Positions 50,799 through 58,890 of a stretch of 64,000 nucleotides of DNA are shown here, piece by piece. The translations under genes were made by a program, and so were the position numbers. The notes beneath the pieces are model-generated. The model was not told the origin of the DNA, ran no database searches, and worked only from the letters and a program-made list of their open reading frames with translations. Each line of letters begins with the position of its first letter. Position 1 is the stretch's first letter. Source of the DNA: Brevibacillus centrosporus (GTDB lineage: Bacteria; Bacillota; Bacilli; Brevibacillales; Brevibacillaceae); NCBI RefSeq assembly GCF_003710815.1, contig NZ_RHHP01000038.1, positions 1-64,000 of the forward strand, read 5' to 3'.

Positions 50799-52130
50799 AT
50801 GACATCTCAGGTGCAAAGCACGGTTGAGAAAAGCAAGATCGTCGAGAAGAGAAATGCGGCCATTAAGGGAGCGTTCTTTACCGAATTCGTGGATATGTTC
50901 GACATTTATTTACCGACCATCATCCTGACACCGGCGTTGAGCTACTTTCAGCCAGAGGAGCTGCCACAAGGCATGGCGGGTATCTTGACCTCGCTCGTTT
51001 TCGTGACCACACTGCTCGGGCGACCACTGGGCGCAACCATCTTCGGGGCACTCGGAGACAAGATCGGCCGTCGGAAGGCTACTATCTCATCCGTACTCGG
51101 TTTCGGCATTATTACATTTCTAATTGCCCTTCTACCTGGCTATAGTTCCATTGGTATTACTGCCTACTGGTTGCTTGTTTTGCTGCGCTTTCTCGATGGG
51201 GTATTTTTGGGCGGAGGCTACACAGGATCTCACCCTTTGGCTATGGAATACTCCGAGAAGCATCAGCGTGGTTTTGTAGGCGCTTTCATTTTGTCGGCGT
51301 TTCCGTTGGCCTACATCGTCATTAATTTGCTCGGTTTGGCAGCGTTTGCTTTAATCCCGCAAGCCGGACCAGATTCGCCGTACGCCGTATGGGGTTGGCG
51401 GATTCCGTTTGTGATTGGCGCATTGCTGGCATTTTGGCTGGCTGCGTACTATATTCGGAAGGTTCCTGAGTCCGAAACCTGGGAGAGTTCCAAGAAAGAA
51501 AAAAATTCGCTGGCGAGCATGTTCAGAGGAAAGACAGGACGAAGCTTCTTTCAAGTATTTATTATGATGACCGGATTTTGGCTGACGCAAAATATCGTCA
51601 CCCTGATCCTTCCTACGACAGTCTTGCGCACCATCCTTGGATTGGATGGGATTCAGGTCACTCTGACATTGTTTATCAGCTACGCCGTTCTTTTCGGAAG
51701 CTACATCGCGGCAGGAGTGATCGGGCAAAAAATTGGTCGCCGCCGTTTCTTCCTGATCCTTGGTCCAGCCATCGTCCTTGTGGGCAGTGTCTTGCTTGCA
51801 ATTATACTCAACGGAAAAGCGCTGCCGCTGCCTCTCATCATGCTGCTAGTCGTCTTGTTTTCAGTCATTGTCACGGCGCCGTGGGGTGTCATTGTCACGT
51901 ATATCAATGAACGGTTTACAACCGAAGTGCGTGCTTCTGGATTCGGACTGGGCTTTAGTGCTTCTGTTGTTCTCCCGTCCTTCTACGCTTTCTACATGAA
52001 CTGGCTGGGCGGGATCATGTCGTACAACTCGACGATTATCGCACTCCTGATCATTGGTGCGGTGATTGGAACGGTAGGTGCCTATCTCGGGCCGGAAACG
52101 AAAGATGTGGACTTTAACCAAGCGGAGTAA
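50799..52130 (+). CDS. MFS carboxylate transporter (MHS-type)
   Basis: 443 residues with 12 predicted spans. Signature loops: GALGDKIGRRKA in loop 2-3, RFLDGVFLGGGYTG in helix 4, AMEYSEKHQRG after helix 5, and GVIGQKIGRRRF in loop 8-9. The metabolite:H+ symporter subfamily imports organic acids such as citrate, 2-oxoglutarate, shikimate or betaine-like compounds. AAAGGAGG upstream. First gene of a six-gene operon, and the second MFS carrier in the window linked to a GntR system. Confidence 0.88.
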   Translation: MTSQVQSTVEKSKIVEKRNAAIKGAFFTEFVDMFDIYLPTIILTPALSYFQPEELPQGMAGILTSLVFVTTLLGRPLGATIFGALGDKIGRRKATISSVLGFGIITFLIALLPGYSSIGITAYWLLVLLRFLDGVFLGGGYTGSHPLAMEYSEKHQRGFVGAFILSAFPLAYIVINLLGLAAFALIPQAGPDSPYAVWGWRIPFVIGALLAFWLAAYYIRKVPESETWESSKKEKNSLASMFRGKTGRSFFQVFIMMTGFWLTQNIVTLILPTTVLRTILGLDGIQVTLTLFISYAVLFGSYIAAGVIGQKIGRRRFFLILGPAIVLVGSVLLAIILNGKALPLPLIMLLVVLFSVIVTAPWGVIVTYINERFTTEVRASGFGLGFSASVVLPSFYAFYMNWLGGIMSYNSTIIALLIIGAVIGTVGAYLGPETKDVDFNQAE

Positions 52131-52155
52131 ACAAGACGGAGAAGGAGGAAGGGAT

Positions 52156-53604
52156 ATGCTATCACAAACAGAGCGGTTCTACTTTGGCTCCTTTATTGAC
52201 GGCCAGGAAGTAAAATCAGAGGAAAGCGCCGTCCTGGAGGTGCGCAATCCGTACAACAATCAGCTGATTGGGAAAATCAGCTGCGCAACGAAGGAGGATG
52301 TAGAACAGGCTATCACCGTCTCCCAGCGGGTGTTTCAAGAGACGATGAAGAAAATGCCTGCCTACCGCAGATCGGACATTTTGCGCAAGACGGCGGATTT
52401 GCTGGAGAGCAGGACGGAGTCTTTCGCAAACCTGCTCGTGCTGGAGACGGGCAAGCCGATACGCGAGGCTCGCGTGGAGGTAGACCGCGCCGTGCAAGTG
52501 CTGCGGTTCGCTTCCGAGGGAGCCAAGCAAATTCACGGGGAAGAAATCCAGCTGGACAGCGCCCATGGCGGGGAGAATCAGTTTGGGTTTACGAAAAGGT
52601 ATCCGATTGGCGTCGTGGTGGCGATCACGCCGTTCAACTTCCCGCTCAATCTGGTCTTGCACAAGGTTGCCCCGGCGATTGCCGCCGGGAACACCATCGT
52701 GCTGAAGCCTGCCGAAAAAACGCCGCTGTCGCCTGTCATGCTGTACCAGCTGTTTATGGAAGCCGGGCTGCCGGCAGGGGCACTGAACATTGTGATGGGC
52801 CCGGGACAGGATTTGGCGGAGCCTCTGGTGAAAGATCCACGGGTAAAGCGCGTGACGTTCACGGGAAGCGGCCAGGTGGGCTGGAAGCTGAAGGAGCTGG
52901 CGGGCCATAAAAACGTCACGCTGGAGCTGGGCTCGAATGCGCCCAATCTTGTCTTCGAGGACGCCGACCTGGATGCTGCTGCCGCAGCCTTGGTTCGCGG
53001 AGGGGTCGTGACCTCGGGGCAGGCGTGCATTTCCGTGCAGAGAATTTACGTTCAGCGAAGTGTGTACCAGGCTCTGTTGAACAAATTGGTCGACGGCGTG
53101 CGTGCGCTGCGCGTCGGAAATCCGCTGGACGAGGCCACAGACGTCGGGCCGATGATCACGGAAGCAGCAGCGGCACGCGCCGAGGAGTGGATTCGCGAAG
53201 CTGCCGAGCAGGGGGCAACAGTTCTGACCGGCGGGAAGCGCAGCGGGGCTTTGCTGGAGCCAGCTGTCCTGACGAATGTCTCCCATGAAATGAAAGTGGT
53301 TTGCCAGGAAATCTTCGCGCCAGTCTTCAGCGTTATTCCGTTCGACGAGGAAGCCGAAGCGATTGCGCAGGCGAACGCTTCAGATCTGGGACTGCATGCG
53401 GGTGTATTCACGAAAGACATCAGCCGCGCCCTGCGCGTGGCAGAGGCATTGGAAACGGGCGGCGTCTGGATCAACGACGCGTCCATCCGCCGCTACGACC
53501 ACATTCCGTACGGAGGGGTCAAGCAGAGCGGAATCGGCAAAGAGGGCGTGGCTTATGCGATCGAGGAAATGACCGAGATCAAGTTTATCGGGATCAAGCT
53601 GTAG
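52156..53604 (+). CDS. NAD(P)-dependent aldehyde dehydrogenase
   Basis: 482 residues. Complete ALDH signature: TPFNFPLNLVLHKVAPAIAAGNTIVLKPA, FTGSG cofactor loop, general base Glu257 in LELGSNAP and nucleophile Cys291 in GQACISVQR, GPMI and the QEIFAPV motif. It oxidises an aldehyde to the acid; its sequence type is similar to lactaldehyde/glyceraldehyde/succinic-semialdehyde-like ALDHs. GAGAAGGAGG precedes ATG 52156, with the frame open upstream inside the MFS gene end. In this operon it may take an aldehyde from the CMD/HIBADH branch (inference). Confidence 0.88.
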   Translation: MLSQTERFYFGSFIDGQEVKSEESAVLEVRNPYNNQLIGKISCATKEDVEQAITVSQRVFQETMKKMPAYRRSDILRKTADLLESRTESFANLLVLETGKPIREARVEVDRAVQVLRFASEGAKQIHGEEIQLDSAHGGENQFGFTKRYPIGVVVAITPFNFPLNLVLHKVAPAIAAGNTIVLKPAEKTPLSPVMLYQLFMEAGLPAGALNIVMGPGQDLAEPLVKDPRVKRVTFTGSGQVGWKLKELAGHKNVTLELGSNAPNLVFEDADLDAAAAALVRGGVVTSGQACISVQRIYVQRSVYQALLNKLVDGVRALRVGNPLDEATDVGPMITEAAAARAEEWIREAAEQGATVLTGGKRSGALLEPAVLTNVSHEMKVVCQEIFAPVFSVIPFDEEAEAIAQANASDLGLHAGVFTKDISRALRVAEALETGGVWINDASIRRYDHIPYGGVKQSGIGKEGVAYAIEEMTEIKFIGIKL

Positions 53605-53722
53605 TAGACGCTTCTCTTTTGAACAAATGTTTCTTTTCTTCGGCATGTGTTCCCGGACACTGCCGATTTCTTTCGGTCAGAAGCAGGCATTGGCGGCAGA
53701 AAAAGTGGAGGGGTGAACAAAC

Positions 53723-54508
53723 ATGACAAAATCACATGAAGTCTATGCCATCAAGTATTCGACACGGGAAGCCGTCTGCAGCGATCATTTTTACGGAGCT
53801 GCCGATCCTCACGAGAACTATTCCATGCCTATGGATTACTACATTTGGCTGATCAAGGCGGGAGATCAGGTGATCGTCGTCGATACCGGCTTTAATGAAG
53901 CAGTAGCCGCAGAGCGCAAGCGCAACTTCCTGCGCTGCCCAGCAAGCGTCCTGGGCAAGCTGGGGGTCGACCCGGCGTCTGTCCCACTTGTGGTCATTAC
54001 TCATATGCATTACGACCATTTGGGCAATCTGGACAAGTTTCCAAACGCCACCTTCGTGGTGCAGGAGGAAGAAATGGCGTTCTGGACGGGGAAGTACGCC
54101 TCCAAGCCGCACTTTCTCCACCATATTACCACCGACGATGTCGTTCACCTCGTCAAGGAGAACTTCAAAGGGAGAGTGCAGTTTGTGAGTGGCAGCAAAG
54201 CGATCCTCCCAGGCGTAACGGTGCACAAGGCAGGCGGCCACTCCGCCGGCTTGCAGATCGTTGAGGTGCAGACGGAGAAGGGGACAGTCGTGCTCGCTTC
54301 CGACGCCACTCATTACTACAAGAATATCAATGAAGACCGCCCGTTTTGGGTCGTGACTCATCTGCCGCAAATGTACGATGCGTTCGAGCTGGTCAAATCG
54401 TTGGCGGATTCACCGGAGCTGATTATCCCGGGCCACGATCCGCTGGTGATGGAGCGGTTCCCGGCGGCTTCCGACGAGCTGGAGGGTATCGTAGTCCGGA
54501 TCGCCTAA
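53723..54508 (+). CDS. MBL-fold hydrolase, N-acyl-homoserine-lactonase-like
   Basis: 261 residues. Zinc motif HMHYDHLGN, a further His in KAGGHSAG, the bridging Asp in LASDATHYY and closing GHDPLVME. The DYYIWLIK...VVDTGFN start and the AGGHSAGLQ spacing are those of AhlD/AttM-like lactonases. A lactone intermediate of this pathway is the more natural substrate here than a quorum signal. GTGGAGGGG before the ATG; third gene of the operon. Confidence 0.82.
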   Translation: MTKSHEVYAIKYSTREAVCSDHFYGAADPHENYSMPMDYYIWLIKAGDQVIVVDTGFNEAVAAERKRNFLRCPASVLGKLGVDPASVPLVVITHMHYDHLGNLDKFPNATFVVQEEEMAFWTGKYASKPHFLHHITTDDVVHLVKENFKGRVQFVSGSKAILPGVTVHKAGGHSAGLQIVEVQTEKGTVVLASDATHYYKNINEDRPFWVVTHLPQMYDAFELVKSLADSPELIIPGHDPLVMERFPAASDELEGIVVRIA

Positions 54509-54585
54509 AGGGTGAAGTCAGAGGACCCTAGCTACGGGTGGCTGGCTTTCGGATTTTCACAGGAAGGAACGGAGGTGGCAAGAAG

Positions 54586-54990
54586 ATGGCAAACAGCCTG
54601 CACATGTTCTCGCCCGAGTGGATGGAACAATTCCGCCAGGTCGTCAACGAAGACCGGGAGCTGTCCTGGATTGCGAGATGGATGACCTGCGATTTTGTCT
54701 GGCGGGTCGGAGAAGCGGTTTACTTGTTTCACGTCGTGGGCGGAAAGGTGATTTCGGTCGTGGCGCCTACCTGGAACGACAGCTGGGATTTTGCCATCGA
54801 GGGAACGGAGGAGGCCTGGAGCAAGTTTGCGCAGCCGCTTCCTCCCCCGATGTACTATGACCTGCTCGGGATGGTCACCCGATTGCCGGAATGCCGATTG
54901 ACAGGAAACCGTTTGAAAGCGATGCAGCATATCCGCTCTCTGACGAGAATGATGTCGCTCGTACGCGAGGTTGGAGGGGAAACGAGATGA
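54586..54990 (+). CDS. Small SCP2-like helper protein
   Basis: 134 residues, no signal peptide. A strand-helix pattern (CDFVWRVGEAVYLFHVVGGKVISVVAP, DFAIEGTEEAWSKFAQPLPPP) resembles SCP2/sterol-transfer-like domains that bind small hydrophobic ligands. No catalytic residues recognised. GAGGTGG before ATG 54586; its stop overlaps the start of the next gene (ATGA), coupling it to the alpha/beta hydrolase. It might present or sequester a substrate for that enzyme (inference). Confidence 0.6.
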   Translation: MANSLHMFSPEWMEQFRQVVNEDRELSWIARWMTCDFVWRVGEAVYLFHVVGGKVISVVAPTWNDSWDFAIEGTEEAWSKFAQPLPPPMYYDLLGMVTRLPECRLTGNRLKAMQHIRSLTRMMSLVREVGGETR

Positions 54991-55817
54991 AGGACCCGGT
55001 GACAGGAAGATATGTAGAAATGACCGTGCAGGGCAAGCATTACCGTATCTATTACGAAAGCGCCGGTCAGGGAGTCCCACTCGTCTGCCTACACACGGCG
55101 GGGGCAGACTCCCGCCAGTATCAGGAGCTGCTGCGAAATCGGGAGCTGCTGTCCCGCTTTCAGGTGATCGCCTTTGACCTGCCGTTTCACGGGCGCTCGA
55201 TGCCGCCGAAGGAATGGTGGCTGGAGCCGTACCGGTTGACTACGGACCTGTACGTGGAGTTCATCATGACTTTTCTGCAAACGGCAGACATCGAGGAGCC
55301 ACTCATGCTCGGATGCTCCATGGGAGGCAATATCACGCTTGAGCTGGCGTACCGCTTCCCCGAAAAGTTTCGGGGAGTGATTGCGCTGGAAGCGGCTGCC
55401 GCTACGGGTGGTCGTTTGAACGACTATTTGTTCCATCCGCAGATCAATGGCGGGGAAATGTGCGCAACAAATGTATACGGACTTATGGCCCCGCAAAGCC
55501 CGGAGCATCTGCGCAGAGATGTGTGGTGGATTTACAGCCAAGGAGCGCCTGGCGTGTACTACGGCGATATTTCCTTCTACAGCGAAGACTGGAATGCCAC
55601 AGATCGGGTAGGGAAAATCGACACGAGCCAATGTCCGGTGTTCTTGTTTACCGGCGAGTACGATTACTCCTGCTCGCCGGAAATGTCACGCAGGACGGCC
55701 GCGCTGATTCCCGGAGCCGAATTTCACGTCATGAAAACGATGGGTCATTTCCCTATGAGCGAAAATCCGGATCTGCTAATGGAGTATCTGCGGCCCGTAC
55801 TGGACAAGTTATGCTAG
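54987..55817 (+). CDS. Alpha/beta hydrolase
   Basis: 276 residues. Oxyanion region LHTAGAD, nucleophile Ser111 in LGCSMGGN, acid Asp226 in GEYDYSC and His254 in MGHFPMSENP. Related to 3-oxoadipate enol-lactonase (PcaD) and other hydrolases. Its location beside CMD genes makes a lactone- or ester-hydrolysing role plausible; note that the GxSxG is GCSMG. ATG overlaps the preceding stop; next gene starts 23 bp later. Confidence 0.85.
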   Translation: MKDPVTGRYVEMTVQGKHYRIYYESAGQGVPLVCLHTAGADSRQYQELLRNRELLSRFQVIAFDLPFHGRSMPPKEWWLEPYRLTTDLYVEFIMTFLQTADIEEPLMLGCSMGGNITLELAYRFPEKFRGVIALEAAAATGGRLNDYLFHPQINGGEMCATNVYGLMAPQSPEHLRRDVWWIYSQGAPGVYYGDISFYSEDWNATDRVGKIDTSQCPVFLFTGEYDYSCSPEMSRRTAALIPGAEFHVMKTMGHFPMSENPDLLMEYLRPVLDKLC

Positions 55818-55840
55818 ATACGAAAGTAGGAGTGAGAGAG

Positions 55841-56155
55841 ATGTATATCGTTCACGTTTCCATTCTTGTAAAAGAACAGGCCATCGACGCTTTCAAGGAA
55901 GCGACCATGCAAAACGCTCAAAACAGCCTGCGAGAAGAAGGTGTCATACGTTTTGACGTGCTGCAGCAGCAGGATGATCCGACCCGCTTTCTGCTGACCG
56001 AGGTGTATCGCACGAAGGACGACCAAGCAAAGCATCGCACCACTGATCATTTTCACAAGTGGAAGGCAGACGTAGCAGAGCTGATCGCAGAGCCGTATAC
56101 GATTGTGACCTTTGATTCGGTATTTCCGGACGAGGCAGGTTGGGAAAAGCAGTGA
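55841..56155 (+). CDS. ABM-domain monooxygenase-like protein
   Basis: 104 residues of the antibiotic-biosynthesis-monooxygenase/LsrG-type dimeric alpha-beta barrel: VHVSILVKEQAIDAFKEATMQNAQNSLREEGVIRFDV, then LTEVYRTKDDQAKHRTTDHFHKW. Members include quinol monooxygenases and the LsrG isomerase. AGGAGTGAG upstream. Last gene of the operon. Confidence 0.82.
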   Translation: MYIVHVSILVKEQAIDAFKEATMQNAQNSLREEGVIRFDVLQQQDDPTRFLLTEVYRTKDDQAKHRTTDHFHKWKADVAELIAEPYTIVTFDSVFPDEAGWEKQ

Positions 56156-56188
56156 TTGGCGAGTGAAGAAATGATGAGGAGAAGAACG

Positions 56189-56225
56189 CAGCCAGCTCAA
56201 GGGGAAACATCGCTGGAGCTGGCTG
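56189..56225 (+). terminator. Hairpin downstream of the ABM gene
   Basis: CAGCCAGCTC pairs with GAGCTGGCTG; it lacks a T-run. Confidence 0.5.
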
Positions 56226-56255
56226 TCGGAAGTCTAGAATCGGAATAACTTGATG

Positions 56256-56297
56256 AAAGGCCCCTGATGAACACAATGGTTCGTCCGGGGCCTTTTT
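56256..56297 (+). terminator. Terminator downstream of the catabolic operon
   Basis: AAAGGCCCC pairs with GGGGCCTTTTT. It follows the previous hairpin by about 30 nt and gives a clean stop to the operon. Confidence 0.85.
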
Positions 56298-56321
56298 GGT
56301 GTGTAAAATGTCGCGTCGTTC

Positions 56322-56420
56322 TTAGGACAGTGGCTGTGACCTCGAATAAATGCCGAATAGCTCGGGATGGACGATCAGCTGATTCGTCTCTTCCTCCACT
56401 TCTCGGGCTACCCATTGAAA
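56322..56420 (-). pseudogene. Remnant of a Nudix hydrolase
   Basis: On the minus strand a frame reads WVAREVEEETN...VHPELFGIYSRSQ then stop. This is the second half of a Nudix box (REVxEE) and the following strand. Residues upstream do not continue the GX5E part of the box, and the downstream end is lost. So it is a short fragment. The rest of the gap 56300-56558 contains no intact gene. Confidence 0.5.
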
Positions 56421-56558
56421 GGAAGGTTGCAGACCAGAAAAGGATAGAGATAGACTGACTGTTAGAGATGAAGCTGACAGATAGAATCGTTCAATAAGGA
56501 ATACAGGAAAAAATGAACTCGCCAAAGCGTGATTTTGGAGAGGGGTAGGAGGTTATTT

Positions 56559-57218
56559 ATGGCAGACACTCATTTGTTTTTATTCGGTGGAGGGCCGCCA
56601 TTCAATGATGTATTAGGCAAAACATTCGCGCATCTTTCTTCGAACGGTTTAAATGGCACTCAGGTGGCTGTATTGTTTATGGAACGCGATGGATGGAAAG
56701 AATACATGCCCAGGTATACCGACGTATTAGAACAGAATGGCATTGCCCATTTTGAATACTTACCATTGACTCCAGCACCATCACCCCATTTTATCGAGCA
56801 ACTTTCTTTGGCTACAGGAGTGATTATTTGTGGTGGCGATACAGAACGTTACAGAGAGTATGTGGTTGATACCGAGATCGGGAAAATAGTAAAGAGAATG
56901 TACGCAGAGGGCACTCCTGTTGCGGGATTTTCAGCAGGCGCCTTGATCAGTCCGAACATTTGCGTGATCCCACCAATTGACAACAGGAAAAATGAGCATC
57001 TTTTCTTGCCAGGTCTGGGATTGATCGATCATTGCGTGGTAAGTGTTCATTTTTCGAAGTGGAAAGAAGAGACCAACTTGAAAAAAGCGCTGACTCTAAC
57101 CAATGCTTACATTGGTTACGGGATGGATGACGATTCGGGAATTTACTTTAAAAACCAGGTTGTTTCGGAAACCGCAGGACAAGTCTATTTTTATAGAAAC
57201 GGACCGGCAGTTGAATAA
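56559..57218 (+). CDS. Peptidase E-like (S51) protein
   Basis: 219 residues of the class I glutamine amidotransferase-like fold. IICGGDTERYREY supplies the substrate loop, and the nucleophile is Ser in AGFSAGA. Dipeptidase E (PepE) cleaves Asp-X dipeptides; cyanophycinase-like relatives have the same fold. GGGGTAGGAGG before ATG 56559. Monocistronic, between terminators. Confidence 0.8.
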   Translation: MADTHLFLFGGGPPFNDVLGKTFAHLSSNGLNGTQVAVLFMERDGWKEYMPRYTDVLEQNGIAHFEYLPLTPAPSPHFIEQLSLATGVIICGGDTERYREYVVDTEIGKIVKRMYAEGTPVAGFSAGALISPNICVIPPIDNRKNEHLFLPGLGLIDHCVVSVHFSKWKEETNLKKALTLTNAYIGYGMDDDSGIYFKNQVVSETAGQVYFYRNGPAVE

Positions 57219-57273
57219 AGGCAGTGGCGTTCAGGAGCATTCTTTTAGGTTCGTGGCTGCCGCTGCCTTTTTC
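57217..57273 (+). terminator. Terminator of the peptidase-E-like gene
   Basis: AAAGGCAGTGGC pairs with GC-CGCTGCCTTT, then T-rich. Confidence 0.65.
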
Positions 57274-57367
57274 ATTCGAATAGTCTGCAGATAATTGATC
57301 TATACCTGATCCGTTTCGGCTGCTAAAAGTTGGCACAGCATTAGGGTTTCAGGCGCGCATGAAGACG

Positions 57368-57410
57368 CGAAAAACAGGACTGAGCGACTGCAAGCAGCCC
57401 AATCCTGTTT
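57368..57410 (-). terminator. Terminator of the rluF-MOSC pair
   Basis: On the minus strand AAACAGGA pairs with TCCTGTTT and continues as TTCGC. Confidence 0.65.
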
Positions 57411-57413
57411 CGT

Positions 57414-58100
57414 TTACAAACTCTTGTTCAGCTCCGTCAGCTCTCGCTCGGTCAGATCTCGCCATTGACCAACTCTGAGTTCGCCCAGTTCAATGTTCAT
57501 GATCCGGACCCGTTTCAGCTGCCGCACCTGATAGCCGAACGCCTGGCACATCCGTCTGATTTGCCGGTTCAGTCCTTGGGTGAGAACGATTTTGAAGACG
57601 CGATCGCTGATTTTGGTGACCTTGCACGGTTTGGTGATGGTGCCGAGGATGCGCACACCGCCGGACATCCCCTGTATGAATAGCGGGGTGATCGGCTTGT
57701 CGACCGTGACGATGTACTCTTTCTCATGGTTGTTTTCCGCTCGCAGGATTTTATTGACGATATCGCCGTCATTCGTGAGCAAGATCAGGCCTTGGGAGTC
57801 TTTGTCCAACCGACCGATAGGGAAGATGCGCTCTGGATGATTCACGAAGTCGATTATATTTCCTTTTACATGCAATTCGGTCGTACAGGTAATGCCGACG
57901 GGCTTGTTGAGGGCGATGTAGACGGACTTTTTCTTGGCGCCTAGCGGATTGCCATCGACGCGAACGTCGTCACCGGGCGAAACGGTACTGCCCAGCTCTG
58001 CCAGTCGTCCATTGATCGTCACGCGTCCTGCTTCTATCAGCTTGTCTGACTCCCGGCGTGAACAAAAACCGGTTTCGCTTATGTATTTATTGATTCGCAT
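57414..58100 (-). CDS. rluF: RluF-type 23S rRNA pseudouridine synthase
   Basis: 228 residues: S4 RNA-binding domain ([31 protein letters not shown]) followed by the RsuA/RluB/E/F catalytic domain with [17 protein letters not shown]; the catalytic Asp is in RLDKDSQG. Motif [26 protein letters not shown] is characteristic of RluF. It converts a uridine in 23S rRNA (U2604 region in E. coli) to pseudouridine. AAAGGAACG upstream. It lies 12 bp after the MOSC gene, same strand. Confidence 0.88.
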   Translation of the reverse strand: MRINKYISETGFCSRRESDKLIEAGRVTINGRLAELGSTVSPGDDVRVDGNPLGAKKKSVYIALNKPVGITCTTELHVKGNIIDFVNHPERIFPIGRLDKDSQGLILLTNDGDIVNKILRAENNHEKEYIVTVDKPITPLFIQGMSGGVRILGTITKPCKVTKISDRVFKIVLTQGLNRQIRRMCQAFGYQVRQLKRVRIMNIELGELRVGQWRDLTERELTELNKSL

Positions 58101-58112
58101 GGAACGTTCCTT

Positions 58113-58760
58113 TCATAGCTTTTGCTGCTTCTCGATCAGTTTATTGCGCCAAGGTGTCGCGAGTTCTTCCAGCTCGAGCATTCGTGCGAGCACCTTGGGA
58201 TCTGGCGATTTCTCGTGAAAATACAGATGGTGGATCGAAGCGACCGTCACCTGGGCGGGATGGGCAGACAGCTGGATGATCGGTGAGTCTGACTCGATCG
58301 TCCCTTCTTGCAGGACACGGAAAAAGTACCCGGTATACCCGGCTGCAATGATTTGCTTTAGCAGTTGGTTATTGTGATTTCGCTTATTAATCGTAGCACA
58401 AGGATAGCGGCCTTGCGAAACTTGCAGGATGGCATCCCCGAATTGATAGACATCCCCGATGCACACCTGATCCTCACGCATGTTTTCTGCAGTTACATTT
58501 TCCCCAAATGCCGCCTTTTCCAAGGGCTGATCGAATTCCTTCTCCCAATGAGCATAATGTTCAAAAGGATAGAGACAGACGACGCGATCTGGACCGCCGT
58601 GGTATGCAGGGTTCGCGACATCGTCCTCGGCGATTTGCTGGGTGGCGACGTGAAGCTCGTCTGTTTGCTCCTTCCAAATGCCAGAAAGATATTCTTGTCC
58701 ATTATATGTCATGTTCTTCGGCAAGCCTTTGCTTACGTAAACGATTTTTCTATCCGACAT
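58113..58760 (-). CDS. MOSC-domain protein (YiiM/YflK-like)
   Basis: 215 residues. MOSC features: YHGGPDRVVCLYPFEHYAHWEKEF, FGENVTAENMREDQVCIGDVYQFG, VSQGRYPCATINKR (the conserved Cys), then a C-terminal 3-alpha extension. MOSC proteins handle molybdenum cofactor-type sulfur; YiiM-like members are linked to N-hydroxylated base detoxification. ATG 58760 preferred (GGGAGTG 6 nt upstream) over GTG 58769. Operon with rluF. Confidence 0.85.
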   Translation of the reverse strand: MSDRKIVYVSKGLPKNMTYNGQEYLSGIWKEQTDELHVATQQIAEDDVANPAYHGGPDRVVCLYPFEHYAHWEKEFDQPLEKAAFGENVTAENMREDQVCIGDVYQFGDAILQVSQGRYPCATINKRNHNNQLLKQIIAAGYTGYFFRVLQEGTIESDSPIIQLSAHPAQVTVASIHHLYFHEKSPDPKVLARMLELEELATPWRNKLIEKQQKL

Positions 58761-58890
58761 AGTTTTCACTCCCTACATGTGCACTCTCCTCATACTATAA
58801 CAAAACCCCACTTCCTACCACTGCCCGGCGGGACATCCTGTGGCAACTCTGGTATGATGGGGGAAAGGAAGATACAGGAGGCTTATGTTC

